Both the position numbers and the translations under genes were made by a program. DNA of 64,000 bases from Gelatoporia subvermispora B (lineage: Eukaryota > Basidiomycota > Agaricomycetes > Polyporales > Gelatoporiaceae). Positions 47,011 through 57,636 of this stretch are shown here, in pieces. Location: contig KB445811.1 of the NCBI GenBank assembly GCA_000320605.2, forward strand, positions 124,001-188,000, read 5' to 3'. A model generated the notes under the pieces. The model had not been told where the DNA came from. It made no database searches and worked only from the letters and a program-made list of their open reading frames with translations. Position 1 is the first letter of the stretch, and each line of letters starts with the position of its first letter.

Positions 47011-47385
47011 ATCGTGGGCCTATTGTTTGAGCACATCGCTTGTGCTCATATACTTAACTGCCATGACAGGATCTTGGTGTGATTGAGGAGGGTGAAGTCT
47101 AAGTACCAGACCGTGGAAACATCTGGCGATCGTAGGGTTCGAAATGAACATGATTTAGGCAAACAGCCGCAGGCGTGTGGGCGTTCTCCCATAGCCATAG
47201 GAAGAGCGAACGCAACTTGAAATTGGGACGGCCTACCATTCAGAGAGACAACACGGAAGAGCAAAATCCGAGCAGGTCACAAAAGCGCAGATATCCGTCG
47301 ATGAAAGGTCCAGGCTGTCCAAATCTATTGAGCACATCCGACCAACGTCCATGACTCCGTTCATCCTCCTGTCCATCATCATGCC
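47011..47385. other. Spacer downstream of the intronless gene
   Basis: About 375 bp without a supported frame; includes 3' sequence of the gene that follows on the minus strand. Confidence 0.4.
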
Positions 47386-48465
47386 TTATATCGAGAGGGA
47401 AATGTCGATGTTCAAATCCGAGCCCGCGATGGGCATCGTCAGACCATCAATTCCAAACGTTACTTCCCCCTCATCCAAGCTCGCCTCGCTCGCCTTCCTC
47501 TTCAGGCCCGCGCCCTTCTCGGCGCGTGGCGTGCCCTTCATATCCAGCACGCCATTCCTCATGTTCTGGAGTGCCTTGCGCCCGAGCGAGTTCACGTCCC
47601 CGAGCGCAAGCCCCCTGCCCGTCCCCGTGCGGCCCGGGCGCTTCGGCGTGGAGGTGAGCACCGCGCTCTGCGAGCGGCGCGCGCCCCGCCCGCGCGTCGT
47701 GGTGATGTTCGGGTGCGCATCTAGAGCAGGGAGCGCGGGGAGCGACAGGCGGTGCGCCTGCGCGCGTGTGATGCGGCGCGCGTCGAAGTCCGGCGGGGTG
47801 GCGGGCGGGCGGAGTACGCGCCGTTTCTTCTGCGGGCGCGCCCCCGCGGCGGGGGAGGCGGGTGGGTCTTCGTCCGCCTCGCGCAAGACGCCAAGGGAGG
47901 GCGCATGAGCGATGGAGAGGCTGAGGGACATGTTGGACCTGCTGCGCGTCGTCATCGTCGCCGGGTCCGGGCTGGGCACCGCCAGGCTCGCGCGGTCCTT
48001 CGCTATGCCCGCGGCAGTGGATATCGGCACGGACTGGTCCTGGGCTGCAGATGCCGACTGGTCCTGAGCGGCGGGGGTGTTAGCAGGGCGGATGCCGACG
48101 AGGCGCTCGATGGCGCGGCGGATGGTGGCATCCGAGCGCGCAGGGCCGGCGTCGATACGCAGCGCGGCGGGGAGCGCAGCGTTGAGCGTGTGCGCGACGC
48201 CAAGGAGCGCCGCACGCGGCATCGTCGCGAGGTCCGCGTGACAGCAGAACGGCACGGAGCGCAGCGCGGTGATCACTACCGCGTCCTCATCAAGGTCTTC
48301 GTTCTGCAGCGCGATGCACGCCGGGCGGGCGGGGACGACTGGGAGGGGAACATCAGATGCCACGCGTTTGCTTAGCGAGGGAGGAAGGGTGAAGTGCGAG
48401 ACGGAGGGGAGCAGGCGTCGGAGAGAGTTGCTGGAGAGTCTTCGGAGCTTTGCTAGTTTCGCCAT
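47386..48465 (-). CDS. Unknown intronless protein, disordered and basic (probably nuclear)
   Basis: Single open frame of 359 codons. I do not recognise the family. The N-terminus is basic (KLAKLRRLSSNSLRRLL); a helical segment (MPRAALLGVAHTLNAALPAALRI ... TIRRAIERLVGIRP) is followed by low-complexity Ala/Pro/Ser/Arg-rich sequence, a KKRRVLRPP basic patch resembling a nuclear localisation signal, and a C-terminus with LGDVNSLGRKALQNMRNG and an acidic end. The stretch is very GC-rich, which also leaves long antisense frames; the minus frame is chosen because it alone starts and ends cleanly and has protein-like acidic/basic blocks. Gene reality is likely, function unknown. Confidence 0.6.
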   Translation of the reverse strand: MAKLAKLRRLSSNSLRRLLPSVSHFTLPPSLSKRVASDVPLPVVPARPACIALQNEDLDEDAVVITALRSVPFCCHADLATMPRAALLGVAHTLNAALPAALRIDAGPARSDATIRRAIERLVGIRPANTPAAQDQSASAAQDQSVPISTAAGIAKDRASLAVPSPDPATMTTRSRSNMSLSLSIAHAPSLGVLREADEDPPASPAAGARPQKKRRVLRPPATPPDFDARRITRAQAHRLSLPALPALDAHPNITTTRGRGARRSQSAVLTSTPKRPGRTGTGRGLALGDVNSLGRKALQNMRNGVLDMKGTPRAEKGAGLKRKASEASLDEGEVTFGIDGLTMPIAGSDLNIDISLSI

Positions 48466-48739
48466 CTGCGTGGGCGTTGCCTACGAAGTTGGCACAAGTC
48501 CGAGAGATGGCGGAGGACGTATTTGTCCTCGTCAAGATCACGATTCAGACTATCAGTCTGTCGTGGAAGTCGTCAGCCTACTTCATACCTGACATGACCT
48601 TCAAGGAACACTGGTCGGGATCATAACTGCAGGGCAAGGCGAGTGAGAATCCGGATCAGAATAGCATAAAATTACATATGTGCAAAATCTAGTTCACTTG
48701 GAGACGATACTTCAGTCTACTCAGCGGAGACGTCTACGT

Positions 48740-49482
48740 TTAAAGAGCCGCCAGAACAGCCTCGGCACCAGAGACAGTGACACCACGCTCGGGCTCAACC
48801 TATTACACACATCTCGTTAGTAATAGCCTTCATCAGTGGTCGTAGCTGCACATACCCCGAGGTACTTGACCTTCAGGTCATCGAGGACGATGGCGTAGCG
48901 CGCAGTACGGGTGCCGAACCCGACCGCAGACAGGTCGACCGTGAGGCCGAGCGCCTTGGACCACTCCGCACCAGTGTCCGAGAGCGCGAGAATCTGAGAC
49001 GTCAGGAAGTCAGTTTAATAGAACACACGGGGTAACTGTGAAGTTACTCACCTTGTCCTTGAAGCCAAGGAAGCGGCCCCAGCCGCTCATCACGAACGCG
49101 TCGTTGGCGGCGAGGACGGCGATCACGTCGACACCCTTCGCCTTGAACTCCTCGAACTTCTCGAGGTAAGGCGGGATGTGGTTCACGTGGCACGTGGGCT
49201 GTAGAATCGCGCCGATCGTTAGGCTGGATCTAATGCAGATCATCGGATGAGCACTTACGGTGAAAGCGCCGGGGACGGAGATGAGGACAACCTTCTTGCC
49301 CTTCCACTCGTCAATGTTGAGCTTGACGGCTGCAAAGGAGGTATACGTCAGTTGAGAATATACGCCGTCTCTAAATTCTACTCACGAATGCCGCAAGCAG
49401 CACCCGACTCGAGCTCAGGAGAGTACGGGACGTAGTTGAAGGTTCCCTGGGGTGCAGCATCGCCAACCTTGATCGTAGCCAT
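48740..49482 (-). CDS. Peroxiredoxin, Ahp1/PMP20 (Prx5) type
   Basis: Thiol peroxidase reducing H2O2 and alkyl hydroperoxides with thioredoxin, in cytosol or peroxisome-associated. Exons (minus): 49482-49386, 49329-49259, 49198-49052, 48993-48856, 48799-48740; 170 aa, the usual length. The peroxidatic cysteine is C59 in [15 protein letters not shown]30 in the ESGAACGIP segment corresponds to the resolving cysteine position of yeast Ahp1. Other family blocks are [34 protein letters not shown] and [16 protein letters not shown]. It ends AEAVLAAL, so there is no classic C-terminal SKL peroxisome signal. Introns are 51-62 nt. A TATA box lies about 100 bp upstream. Confidence 0.93.
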
Positions 49483-49584
49483 GATAATGTATGTGAGTTT
49501 TGCTAGTCGATTCTGGTGGATCTAACGAAGTGCGAGGTGTGTTGCGATATGTGTCTGAGCAGGAAACGTCGCGGAGGAGAGGTG

Positions 49585-49592
49585 CTATATAT
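49585..49592 (-). promoter_or_regulatory. TATA box of the peroxiredoxin gene
   Basis: An ATATATAG element on the minus strand about 105 bp before the ATG at 49482, a normal distance for a strongly expressed fungal gene. Confidence 0.45.
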
Positions 49593-50820
49593 CGTCGAAA
49601 CGGTCATGTGAGCCATTGCGCGAGGTTAGTAAAGCCTGGCCGCTAGACGCCGAGAACACGTCGACGGTGGGGAAACAGCGCGGATTGCATGCAAAGATAG
49701 AGCCAATGCGAGGGCCCAGACGCGTATCCTCGTGTCATTTCGGCCCAGAAGCTGTGTCTTCCGTGCTACCAGGGAGATCCGGCGTGTGCGAGCCCTAATC
49801 GCCATTATCACATTGGCCCCGATCCCGGAGCACAGCGATGAAAGATGATTTGTATTTGCACCTAACTTCACTCTACCGTCATCAGTACTCGAGAGTGCTC
49901 AGAAAAATGCCGTAGCACGCCATCGGTCGCAAATTGGGGTTGCTGGATCCTAGACATACTGAGAGACGGCAGCGCGAAAGTTGATGTCGGTCGAGTTCAG
50001 AAAGTCGCCAGAGCGTGCGCACGACGCACGTGACTGGAGGAGTAAGACAGTCTCGGTCACGTGGACGCATTGCCTTTGTCAGGCCCTTGCTTTCTCTGTC
50101 AGAGCGCGTTGGGAGCGTGCTGTAACGTCAGTGCACCTTGAGACTCCTTGTCATAATTGAGTTCCGTGGATACATTCTCATGGTAGGCTAGGAGTACGAT
50201 ATGTTCTACGAGCCACTCTTCAACCTGACGGTCTTCGTGGGTCTGCCTCGGATGCCTAGTAAGTAATATAAGTGTCCGAAATTCTTGTGGAAGCCAGCGA
50301 TATGCCTGTTGCGAGCACGAGTCAGAGTGTACAGTTGTTAGCGGAAATGGTGATGATACCAGAGAGCTTAGATGTACATGTAGGGGCGAGTAGCGGTACA
50401 TCGCATCCGAAAATGTTGGGGCTACTAAGACATACTCTATGAACTATCGACTGCAAAAGTGGCTCGGGACCGCGGACCACGCACCTGCTATTGTGCTCCT
50501 CCCAATCGGCGCTATACCAGTGAAGATCGGTACATCGCAAGTGTGCGCTTGTCTGACTCGTATTAACGACAGAGCAGCGCGCGAACTTCATTGCTCAGCG
50601 CTCTCAGCGGTTGCATCTACGAATTTGTTTCATGATTACCATGGTGTGATGGGAATTTGTATCATATAAATAAGTTTCCAGCTAATCCGAACATGTTTCT
50701 GTGCCAAGTCGATACACACCCCTACTCGATGTTCGTGAGATCGCGCTCGTGTCTTTCTAGCCCCTGAATCTGAAAGCTCGGCAACAGTACAAGGTTAACT
50801 CTAAAAACACCTTGGCAGCT
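49593..50820. other. Intergenic region between peroxiredoxin promoter and MFS 3' end
   Basis: About 1.2 kb. Two overlapping minus-strand frames (50591-50322 and 50401-50099) have no motif and no clear splice junction joining them, so no gene is called. Confidence 0.4.
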
Positions 50821-53175
50821 TCAGGACTTCTCTCCTCCTTTCACATCTTCCTTTTCGGCGCCGTCTTCTCTATGCCCGACGATGCCTGCACCACGGAGGA
50901 AGGCGACAGCAAGAAGTGATCCTAAGGCACGACGTTAGACGTATGTCTTTCTGGGGGGTACAACGTATTTACCAAGAATCCCAAACGCAAACCCGGTCCA
51001 CATCGCGTCTCTGATCGAGAGTAGCTGTGCGGGCGCAGGGGCGTTCGACCCGTCCTGGTTGACGATGACACCATACACAAGTGACTCGCGCGTCAATCGC
51101 GCATTATGTACGATCGTGCTGATAGCCAGCCCGAATGCTCCTCCGAGCTTCATCCCGTGTCAGCCTCGCTATCATAGCGAAAGCTATTTAGGAGTTTCTG
51201 AGGCTCACCTGGGTCAGAGTCTGGAACAGCGCGCCGCCGACGCTCTGCTCGTGCGGAAGGCAGACCTTCGCAACGAACAGCGTGCCTGCGGAAAACGAGA
51301 AGTCACCGCCGACTACGGAGACGATCGCTGCGGGGAACCCGAATGCCCAGTACGGCGCTGCGGGATCGATCACCGCGAAGAGCACGTTCGCTGCCGCGGT
51401 TAGCGCCGTACCCGTCGCTGTGGCCTCGTTAGCACTCACCGGTATAGTGAAGGGGGGGGCGCACCGATGAGATAAACAACGGGGACGCGCCCGATGACGA
51501 GCGCGACGAGCATGTTGCATAGTAGCCCCGTCGCACACATTGGCATGAGCCGCACCATGGTCAGGATCGGCGTCAGCTGCAGATAAGTCTGGTAATATAG
51601 CTACATCAGCGCGGCGAGCTGTCAGCGACACGCAAATCACTCGGGGCGCGGAGGGCGAAGAAGGGGGGATAGGAGAAAAAGAACTAGGCGCACCTCAATC
51701 CAGAAGACCCAGCTGATGAAGCTGCACCACTCTAGAAATGCAATGGCAAGGATGACCGCGAGCTGCCCATGCGCGCGGCGCCAGATCGAGACGCGCATGA
51801 GCGGCGGCGGCGCCCACCACCGCACCTCTCCCGTGTCGTGCGTCCGCTCGAGCATGTGTTCCCAGGCGATGTACAGCACCAGGAGGATAACGCCAACCAC
51901 CAGGAGTGCAATGATGTCTATGTACATTATGGCGTTAATTTCGCGAAGGTGCAAAGACGGGGGAAGAGGGGGAAGACGCACAGCCGGTCTTCCATCCGCG
52001 TGGCGCAATGCTGCCGTCGCTCAGGACGAAGACAATAAGTACGAGCCCAGCAGTAACGAGGGATGCGCCCAGCCAATCGATTCGCCTGCAAATAACTATT
52101 ATGATCTGCGATACACAAGAGCACACAAGACCCTACCTATCCGTCTCCGTCGACGGAGGATCCTGGTCGAACGACCACAGCCCCCCGACAAGGCACAAAG
52201 CGCTGAGGCCCGCTAGGAAAAAGAAAGTCGAGCGCCATGTGGGGCTGTCCCTCTGGTCAGCAGCATGATCGATGACGCAGATAGAGAGGGGTGCCTTACG
52301 CGGAGAGTTGTGTGAGTAACCCGCCGATGAGAGGGCCAATGGCGGCGCCTACGGGCCCGCCTGCTGCGAAGGTGGCAAATGCGATTGAACGTGTGCGTGA
52401 GGGCGGGAACGCGTGCGCGAGGATGCCGAGCTGTTTGGGTGCGCGGGAGTCAAAGTCAGATTTCCGACCGGTTCGTGAATGGACATGTACGTACTGCCGC
52501 AGGTATGCACGCGGCGCCGCCGAGGCCCTGCAGGCCCCTTAGGATGTCAATCTGCACTTCCGCTGCGCGGCATCAGGACGTGGGACCTGTGATGAAGTTT
52601 TGCCGAAGGAATGACGCACTTTTCGCGAATCCACATGCGAGTCCGAAGACAGTCAGGAAGGCGCTTCCTAGAAGGAAAATCAGCTTGCGGCCATAAAGGT
52701 CCGCCAAACGTCCGAAAAACAGCAGGAGACAGCCCTAGCTCAAGATAAAAATTAGACATCTGCACGAGGGCGACTTTCCTAATCCGCACGAACTGAACTG
52801 AGCGAGTAGGCAGAGCTAATCCATTGCAGACGGTATGCCGGGATGTTGAGGTCGCGGCCCATAGTTGGCAGAGCGAGGAAGACCGCAGCACTGTTTGCTA
52901 CCTGTATCGTTGAAGGAAGAACGGTCATGATTGCGATATGAAATGAATGACTTAGACTATGTCATGCGGGCTTCTACGCGACGTACATTCAGAATCATAG
53001 CTGTTGTGCACGTCGCAACGACAAGTATTGTCCGAAAATTAGTGCGTTGTGTAAGCCCCACATTCACACTCGTCTCATTCGTGAGCTCGTTCGGCTTCCA
53101 TTGCTCTACTAACTTCCCCTCCTTCGAGGGAAATTTAGACAAGTCCGGGGTCGCGGACCGCGTGCTACTGGACAT
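50821..53175 (-). CDS. MFS transporter, DHA2 family (14-helix drug:H+ antiporter type, Atr-like)
   Basis: Proton-coupled plasma-membrane carrier, probably exporting toxic compounds or organic/inorganic ions. Twelve exons (minus): 53175-52987, 52901-52794, 52734-52620, 52562-52495, 52430-52300, 52250-52137, 52085-51982, 51917-51694, 51600-51465, 51417-51209, 51147-50973, 50921-50821; 557 aa. Motif A is GRLADLYGRK between helices 2 and 3; the helix-5 antiporter glycines are in GGPVGAAIGPLIGGLLTQL; further signatures are LGILAHAFPPSRTRSIAFATF, RRIDWLGASLVTAGLVLI and GGALFQTLTQLGGAFGLAIST. The N-terminus is a short polar tail before helix 1. A long positively charged loop (ERTHDTGEVRWW) lies mid-protein. 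A transposon-derived MITE sits only about 145 bp upstream of the ATG. Substrate unknown. Confidence 0.87.
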
Positions 53176-53319
53176 CCTGGTTGAGGACGTAAGGAGAGCA
53201 GTAGAAGAGCGTGGGCCGGCGCTGGCGGGGTACGGGTATATAAGCCAAGCAGTTCCACGGGCCGCTCAGCGTGCGGCAAGGGAAGACCATGAGTCGAAAA
53301 ATTGGCGCCATACATACTA

Positions 53320-53857
53320 CTGAAGGGTGCTTAATTATAACAATCAAGTGTGACAGTGTGACCCAACAATTAGGTGTAATTGATAACAATTGGACTTCAC
53401 TGTGACGTGACAGGACCTGTGTTGAGTAACAATTGGACTTTCAGGTGCAGCAGCATAGAATATAGGGCGGCGACAGGGCTATAATGAGCTGCAGCATCAA
53501 GTTTTTCCTTTAATGTTGTTGTCCAATTGCTTGGGAAAACCAGTTCATCGAAATTTCTTGAGGTCGATCAAGCAACAGAACAGGCGCTTTCTACTGGCTC
53601 TGACTGGTTTGGAGTGTCGGAATTGGGTGTTTGCACTCCGTGAGGTTTAACAGCTTTTGAAGCACTTTGTTTCACATGCGGTATGTTACAACAAGATAAT
53701 AGAGCGGTTTTAGAGGTTTTCTGAACAGGTTTGAGCCTGTTTTAAGGTGGTCAGACACTTAACAATTGGTCGGACAGCGTGATGTGAAAACCGCAAAAAT
53801 TAACAATACAATTGAAGGTCGTGACGTGACGAATTGTTATAATTAAGCACCCTTCAG
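53320..53857. mobile_element. MITE with 25-bp perfect terminal inverted repeats and TA target duplication (Tc1/mariner-like)
   Basis: The ends are perfect inverted repeats of 25 bp, beginning CTGAAGGGTGCTTAATTA and ending with its complement, each bordered by TA (53318-53319 and 53858-53859). The bases just outside also happen to mirror, so the palindrome extends to 29 bp. The 538-bp interior is AT-rich, contains repeated GTGACGTGAC and CAATTGGACTT words near the ends, and has no coding frame. TA duplication and structure fit a non-autonomous Tc1/mariner-type element. The perfect repeats suggest recent insertion or recent activity. Confidence 0.88.
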
Positions 53858-54324
53858 TAGTCGGTGGCTGAGCGCCACGTGGGTGATGTGAGCACCCTAA
53901 TTTGGAAGGTCCGAGATACACGGAGAACGATCGCTGCTAGAATTGTTGAGAGTTCAGCGCAAATCCAACGTTCGTCCTGGCTTTCGAGGAACTTAGCCTC
54001 AACAATAGGGCAACATTGCGGAGATGCAAAGTTGAGATTATCCGAGCAATAGCATTGTGGAATTCGCATGGGTTATCTGCGCCTGCCAGAGGTCTCGTTC
54101 CCATGCAAGGGAGGCTTGGACGCAAGTGTACATACCTAGAACGCCGCTGCTGTTCCATTAGCCCAGCTACAGTGGAGAAATGCAATAATTTCTGTGAGAT
54201 ATGGGAATAATTCGAGTACAGTACAAATTACATCTGCACCAGTGTTATCAGTCACAGCTTTAGATCAGAGGGGAACAGACGCACCGTAAACACATAACAA
54301 GATAGCCGAATCAATGACACACGT
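53858..54324. other. Spacer between the MITE and MED8
   Basis: About 470 bp including the MED8 3' untranslated region. No supported frame. Confidence 0.45.
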
Positions 54325-55146
54325 TCACCCTTCCGTCGACACGGATGGCAAGGGGTGGTCTGGTGGTCGAGGCGTGCCCTCTGGCGTCTGGTCTGCGACG
54401 TTGCCGAGCACCTCCTCCAACTCTTCCTCCTCCTCGCTATCGTGACTACCACCGTCTTCGCTGAGCTCCTCCGCAGCGCCCTCTGTTTCGGCTTGCGACG
54501 CACCAGGTGCCTGGAGGTGTGTGTCCCACTCGAGTTCCTCCGGCTCCTCTTGGTCCACCGCGACGCGGGCTTTCCAGTCGTACTTCTCCCGGAGCATCGC
54601 GACCGCGCGCACGGCGCGCTCGACACGCGAGTCATGCTCCGTGCGGATCTGCTCGCACTCGCGGAGCACGTCCTCGTACTCGACGCGCTTGCCCTGGCTA
54701 TCCTTTCGGCCTGCCTGGTTGAGCACGCCGACGGAGCCCTTGGTCGCCATGTGCTCTGCGAGGTGGCGGACGACCTCGCCCTCGAGTTTGAGCACATCCG
54801 TCGTCTGCTGCGTGCGCAGGAGTGGGATGACCTCATTGTCCATCTGCGCCTCAGACGTGCTGTGCAGTGGGTGCAGCGCGAGCTTCTCGTATGGGTTCTC
54901 GTGCGACGCGTGCGGTCCGTGTGTCTGAAGCTGACCGACAAGAGACGCGGTGAGGTTGTGCGACTGTGAGAGCAGGATGTTGTATTTCGAGAGGATGTCG
55001 GGCCATGGTGGCATGACATTCTGCCCACCGAACTCGATGGTGCGCTGCAAAAGCTGGATCGACTCGATCATCTGGTTTGCCTTGAACTTCAACGACTCCA
55101 GTTGAGCGATAGGAAGATTTGGCGGAAGGGGTCCTGCGTTGGCCAT
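54325..55146 (-). CDS. MED8: Mediator of RNA polymerase II transcription, subunit 8
   Basis: Head-module subunit of the Mediator coactivator, contacting Med18/Med20 and TBP. Single exon, 273 aa. The N-terminal helical core includes LPIAQLESLKFKANQMIESI, then MPPWPDILSKYNILLSQ, the most conserved Med8 block, and a glycine/histidine-poor continuation ASLVGQL. A second helical region (TKGSVGVLNQ ... VLRECEQIRTEHDSRVERAVRAV) follows. The last 60 residues are acidic (runs of E) and Pro-rich, as in fungal Med8 tails. Start is the first ATG of the frame and begins MANAGPLPPNLPIAQLE, matching the family. It is divergent from the HMG-box gene with a 440-bp shared upstream region. Confidence 0.87.
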   Translation of the reverse strand: MANAGPLPPNLPIAQLESLKFKANQMIESIQLLQRTIEFGGQNVMPPWPDILSKYNILLSQSHNLTASLVGQLQTHGPHASHENPYEKLALHPLHSTSEAQMDNEVIPLLRTQQTTDVLKLEGEVVRHLAEHMATKGSVGVLNQAGRKDSQGKRVEYEDVLRECEQIRTEHDSRVERAVRAVAMLREKYDWKARVAVDQEEPEELEWDTHLQAPGASQAETEGAAEELSEDGGSHDSEEEEELEEVLGNVADQTPEGTPRPPDHPLPSVSTEG

Positions 55147-55587
55147 GGTGCCAAGTCTTTCCTCGCGTAGTTGGACCGAGTGTGGACGATTCGAGGGAGC
55201 GGGTAATCGTCGGTGGACGTCTGTGATATAGTGTAGGTCAAGAAAGCTGGGAGGCGATTTCTGACCCGGTGCGGTCCCCCTCCAGATCTGTGAAAGATCA
55301 CGTGACTATGTAATATTATATTCACGGCCATGAAGTTCTTAGCTTCAGATGTGGTGGGCTCAGGACTATATGTGTGTGCATACTATAGCAAATCTAAAAC
55401 CAGGATGTTACGGAACCGTAGTGGATATCCGAGAATGACTGTGTTGAATCAGCCTTTGGCGCCGTGGGTAAAACATACGTCACGCCCAATCCCGATGAGT
55501 GAGCCAAACAAGGACAAATGCGGGCGCAATAACCCCTGCATCGCGTGAACGCGTATTCAACTTTGCTTTTTCTCAACGTTCAAGACG
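55147..55587. other. Shared upstream region of MED8 and HMG-box genes
   Basis: A 440-bp interval between divergent start codons. It must contain both promoters; no single element stands out. Confidence 0.45.
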
Positions 55588-56617
55588 ATGTTCTCACTCT
55601 TTGCTCAGCGGGTCGCGTTGCGCGCGACGCCGCGTCTGGTTTCCGCTGCCGTCCCGCTCGCGCGCACGTTCATCGCGCCGGCGCGCATCCTGTACGCTGC
55701 GCCGCGCAAGACCACCGCGCCCACCCAACTCAAGACAACCAAAAAGGCGGAGGCGACAAAGGCGAAGACTGCGAGCACTAAGGCCAAAGCAGCCCCCAAG
55801 AAGAAGGCTGCTCCCAAGAAGAAGGCCGTGAAGCCCAAGAAGAAGGAGCCCAAGCCCACCCTCCTGAGTGCGTCCATTGTATTCCGCACGCGAGCTCAAA
55901 TGACGGATGTATGCACTCGTAGCCATGAAGATCCCGAAGGAAGCGAGACCGCCCACCCGCCCGCCGACTGCATACCTCATGTACTCAGTGGAGCAGCTCA
56001 AGAACCAGCCGCCCATGCAACCCGGCCAGAAGAGGTCGATCGAGGACATGCGCCAGCACGCCCGGACGGTCGGCAAGCAGTGGCACACCCTGAGCGACGC
56101 GCAGAAGCAGGTCCGTTCATCCGCGCCCTGCACACGCGCTCGATGCTCGACCGACGGCTGACGTGCTCCCTTGCTCGCACACGACAGCCGTACAATGAGC
56201 GCTACCGCGCCGCCTACGCAGAGTGGGAGAAGGCCATGGAGCAGTGGAAGGAATCGTCCGACCCGCAGATCCTCAAGGCTATCACCAGACAGGCCAGGGC
56301 CAAGCGCCGGGCCAACACTGATGCTCGTCCCGAGCCGAAAGGCTACATCAGGTACTGTGCTCCTTCACCTACTATTCGCACGACCATTGTTGGCAAGTGC
56401 GACTGACAAAATTCCATCTCCAGGTTCATCAAGGAATTCTGGACGACATACAAGAGCCCTGAGGGCGTCCAGAGAATTGCGATCGGCCGTGCTGGGATGA
56501 GCGCGGCTGGTGCCAAGTGGAAGACTTTGTCCGACGCCGAGAAGGCGGTACGTTGTTGTGCAGAGCTCCAGGAACGTTGAACTGATTGACTTACCCACAC
56601 AGCGGTACTATGAGTAA
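55588..56617 (+). CDS. Mitochondrial HMG-box DNA-binding protein (Abf2/TFAM-like)
   Basis: Probably packages mitochondrial DNA into nucleoids. Exons: 55588-55867, 55923-56110, 56188-56351, 56424-56547, 56603-56617; 256 aa. The N-terminus (MFSLFAQRVALRATPRLVSA) is an arginine-rich presequence without acidic residues, fitting a mitochondrial targeting signal. A lysine/alanine-rich linker (KKKAAPKKKAVKPKKK) leads to HMG box A, recognised by RPPTAYLMYSVEQL and GKQWHTLSDAQKQPYNERY, and a second box, GYIRFIKEFWTTYKSPEG ... AGAKWKTLSDAEKARYYE. The protein stops straight after box B; the last exon is only 15 nt. Two boxes plus a presequence are the Abf2/TFAM layout. A nuclear role cannot be excluded without localisation data. 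Confidence 0.83.
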
Positions 56618-56961
56618 ACCTAGCATCTTGTGCAAGTTCTGCGTCTCGTACCCACGGGACGCTTTGAGTCTAGTTCATTATTGCTAACCGAGAATTCTCG
56701 TTCTCTATCGGGCTACCTTGTGCCCGCCGTTGTCGACGCTTTGCAAGCTAACTTTGTTCGCTCGTTAGTTTGAATTGTATGACTTTCGTGTATAATGCAA
56801 TTTAATGTCACGCTCGAGCATGCAGCGCCGACACGTTCAGCGTATCGTCGTGCCAATGTCTGTATAGTGTCGTAAGATGTTGCGGACATAGGGTGAACCG
56901 GCATGAGAGATGGCAATCATCTAACAGATGCTGAAATAGTCCACAAAGCGATCATGGCATT
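56618..56961. other. Convergent 3' spacer, HMG-box and NDUFA2 genes
   Basis: About 340 bp between convergent stop codons, with no supported frame. Confidence 0.5.
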
Positions 56962-57386
56962 TCAAGACAAGCTGAGCAATTGAGAGATCTTAGAGGCGAC
57001 GTCTGACGAGGAAAGATTGTCCACTTCTACGTGCTTCTCTACGCCCCGTTCTGTAGACCAATTCATGCGAGATGTGAGCACATTAGCAGGTGAACGAAAG
57101 ACAGGGCAACTGCGTGGGCGCACCAAATCTAGCGAACACTCTAGCGGGGGTCCCTTGCGCCTCGCGGATGAGGATGGGCAGGTCGGGGTTGTGCTGCTTG
57201 AGGACGGGGTACTGCGAGGAGATGAATTGCCTAGAACGCGCACGCAGGACGCATGGTATGTTCAACGTGCTGGGGTCGCTTTAATGAAAACAGTACAGAC
57301 CGTGTGCCCTCGGACGCCGCACCCTTCTGACAGCAGAGGATCCGAATCTCGCGGATGGCTGGGGAGAGGGCCCTCGCGAACGACAT
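56962..57386 (-). CDS. NDUFA2: NADH:ubiquinone oxidoreductase B8 subunit (complex I, NDUFA2 family)
   Basis: Accessory subunit of mitochondrial complex I with a thioredoxin-like L51/S25/CI-B8 fold. Exons (minus): 57386-57301, 57230-57124, 57050-56962; 93 aa, the usual length. Family pattern: N-terminal MSFARALSPAIREIRILCC, then QFISSQYPVLKQHNPDLPILIRE, then AQGTPARVFARFERGVEKHVEV and a C-terminal helix (DVASKISQLLSLS). Phases agree across the 70-nt and 73-nt introns. No separate presequence is seen, as is normal for this subunit. It is divergent from RAX1 with a 250-bp upstream gap. Confidence 0.88.
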
Positions 57387-57636
57387 GGTGGCAGTGGACG
57401 TCGTGCTGCTCGTCTTGCGCGTCTTGTAACCGCGTGAAAGCCCTCTGACGCAAGGGTAACAAACGCTGTAGATGGTGTAAGAAAATTGCTCTTAATGGCT
57501 TATCGGGACCTAAAGGTGTATTTCGGAGTTTAAACACTGGCCTTACGGAACAACTGGGACCAAATATTTGGCCTGACCTGCTTGTTGACCGCGTTCACGT
57601 TGCCCACGCGCCTCTGTACTAGTGCTCGACGTCGCC

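Noticed and set aside
47752..48375. 207-codon plus-strand frame
   Set aside because: Antisense of the intronless minus-strand gene; Gly/Arg-rich low complexity explained by GC content.
54355..54969. 204-codon plus-strand frame
   Set aside because: Antisense of MED8; no motif of its own.
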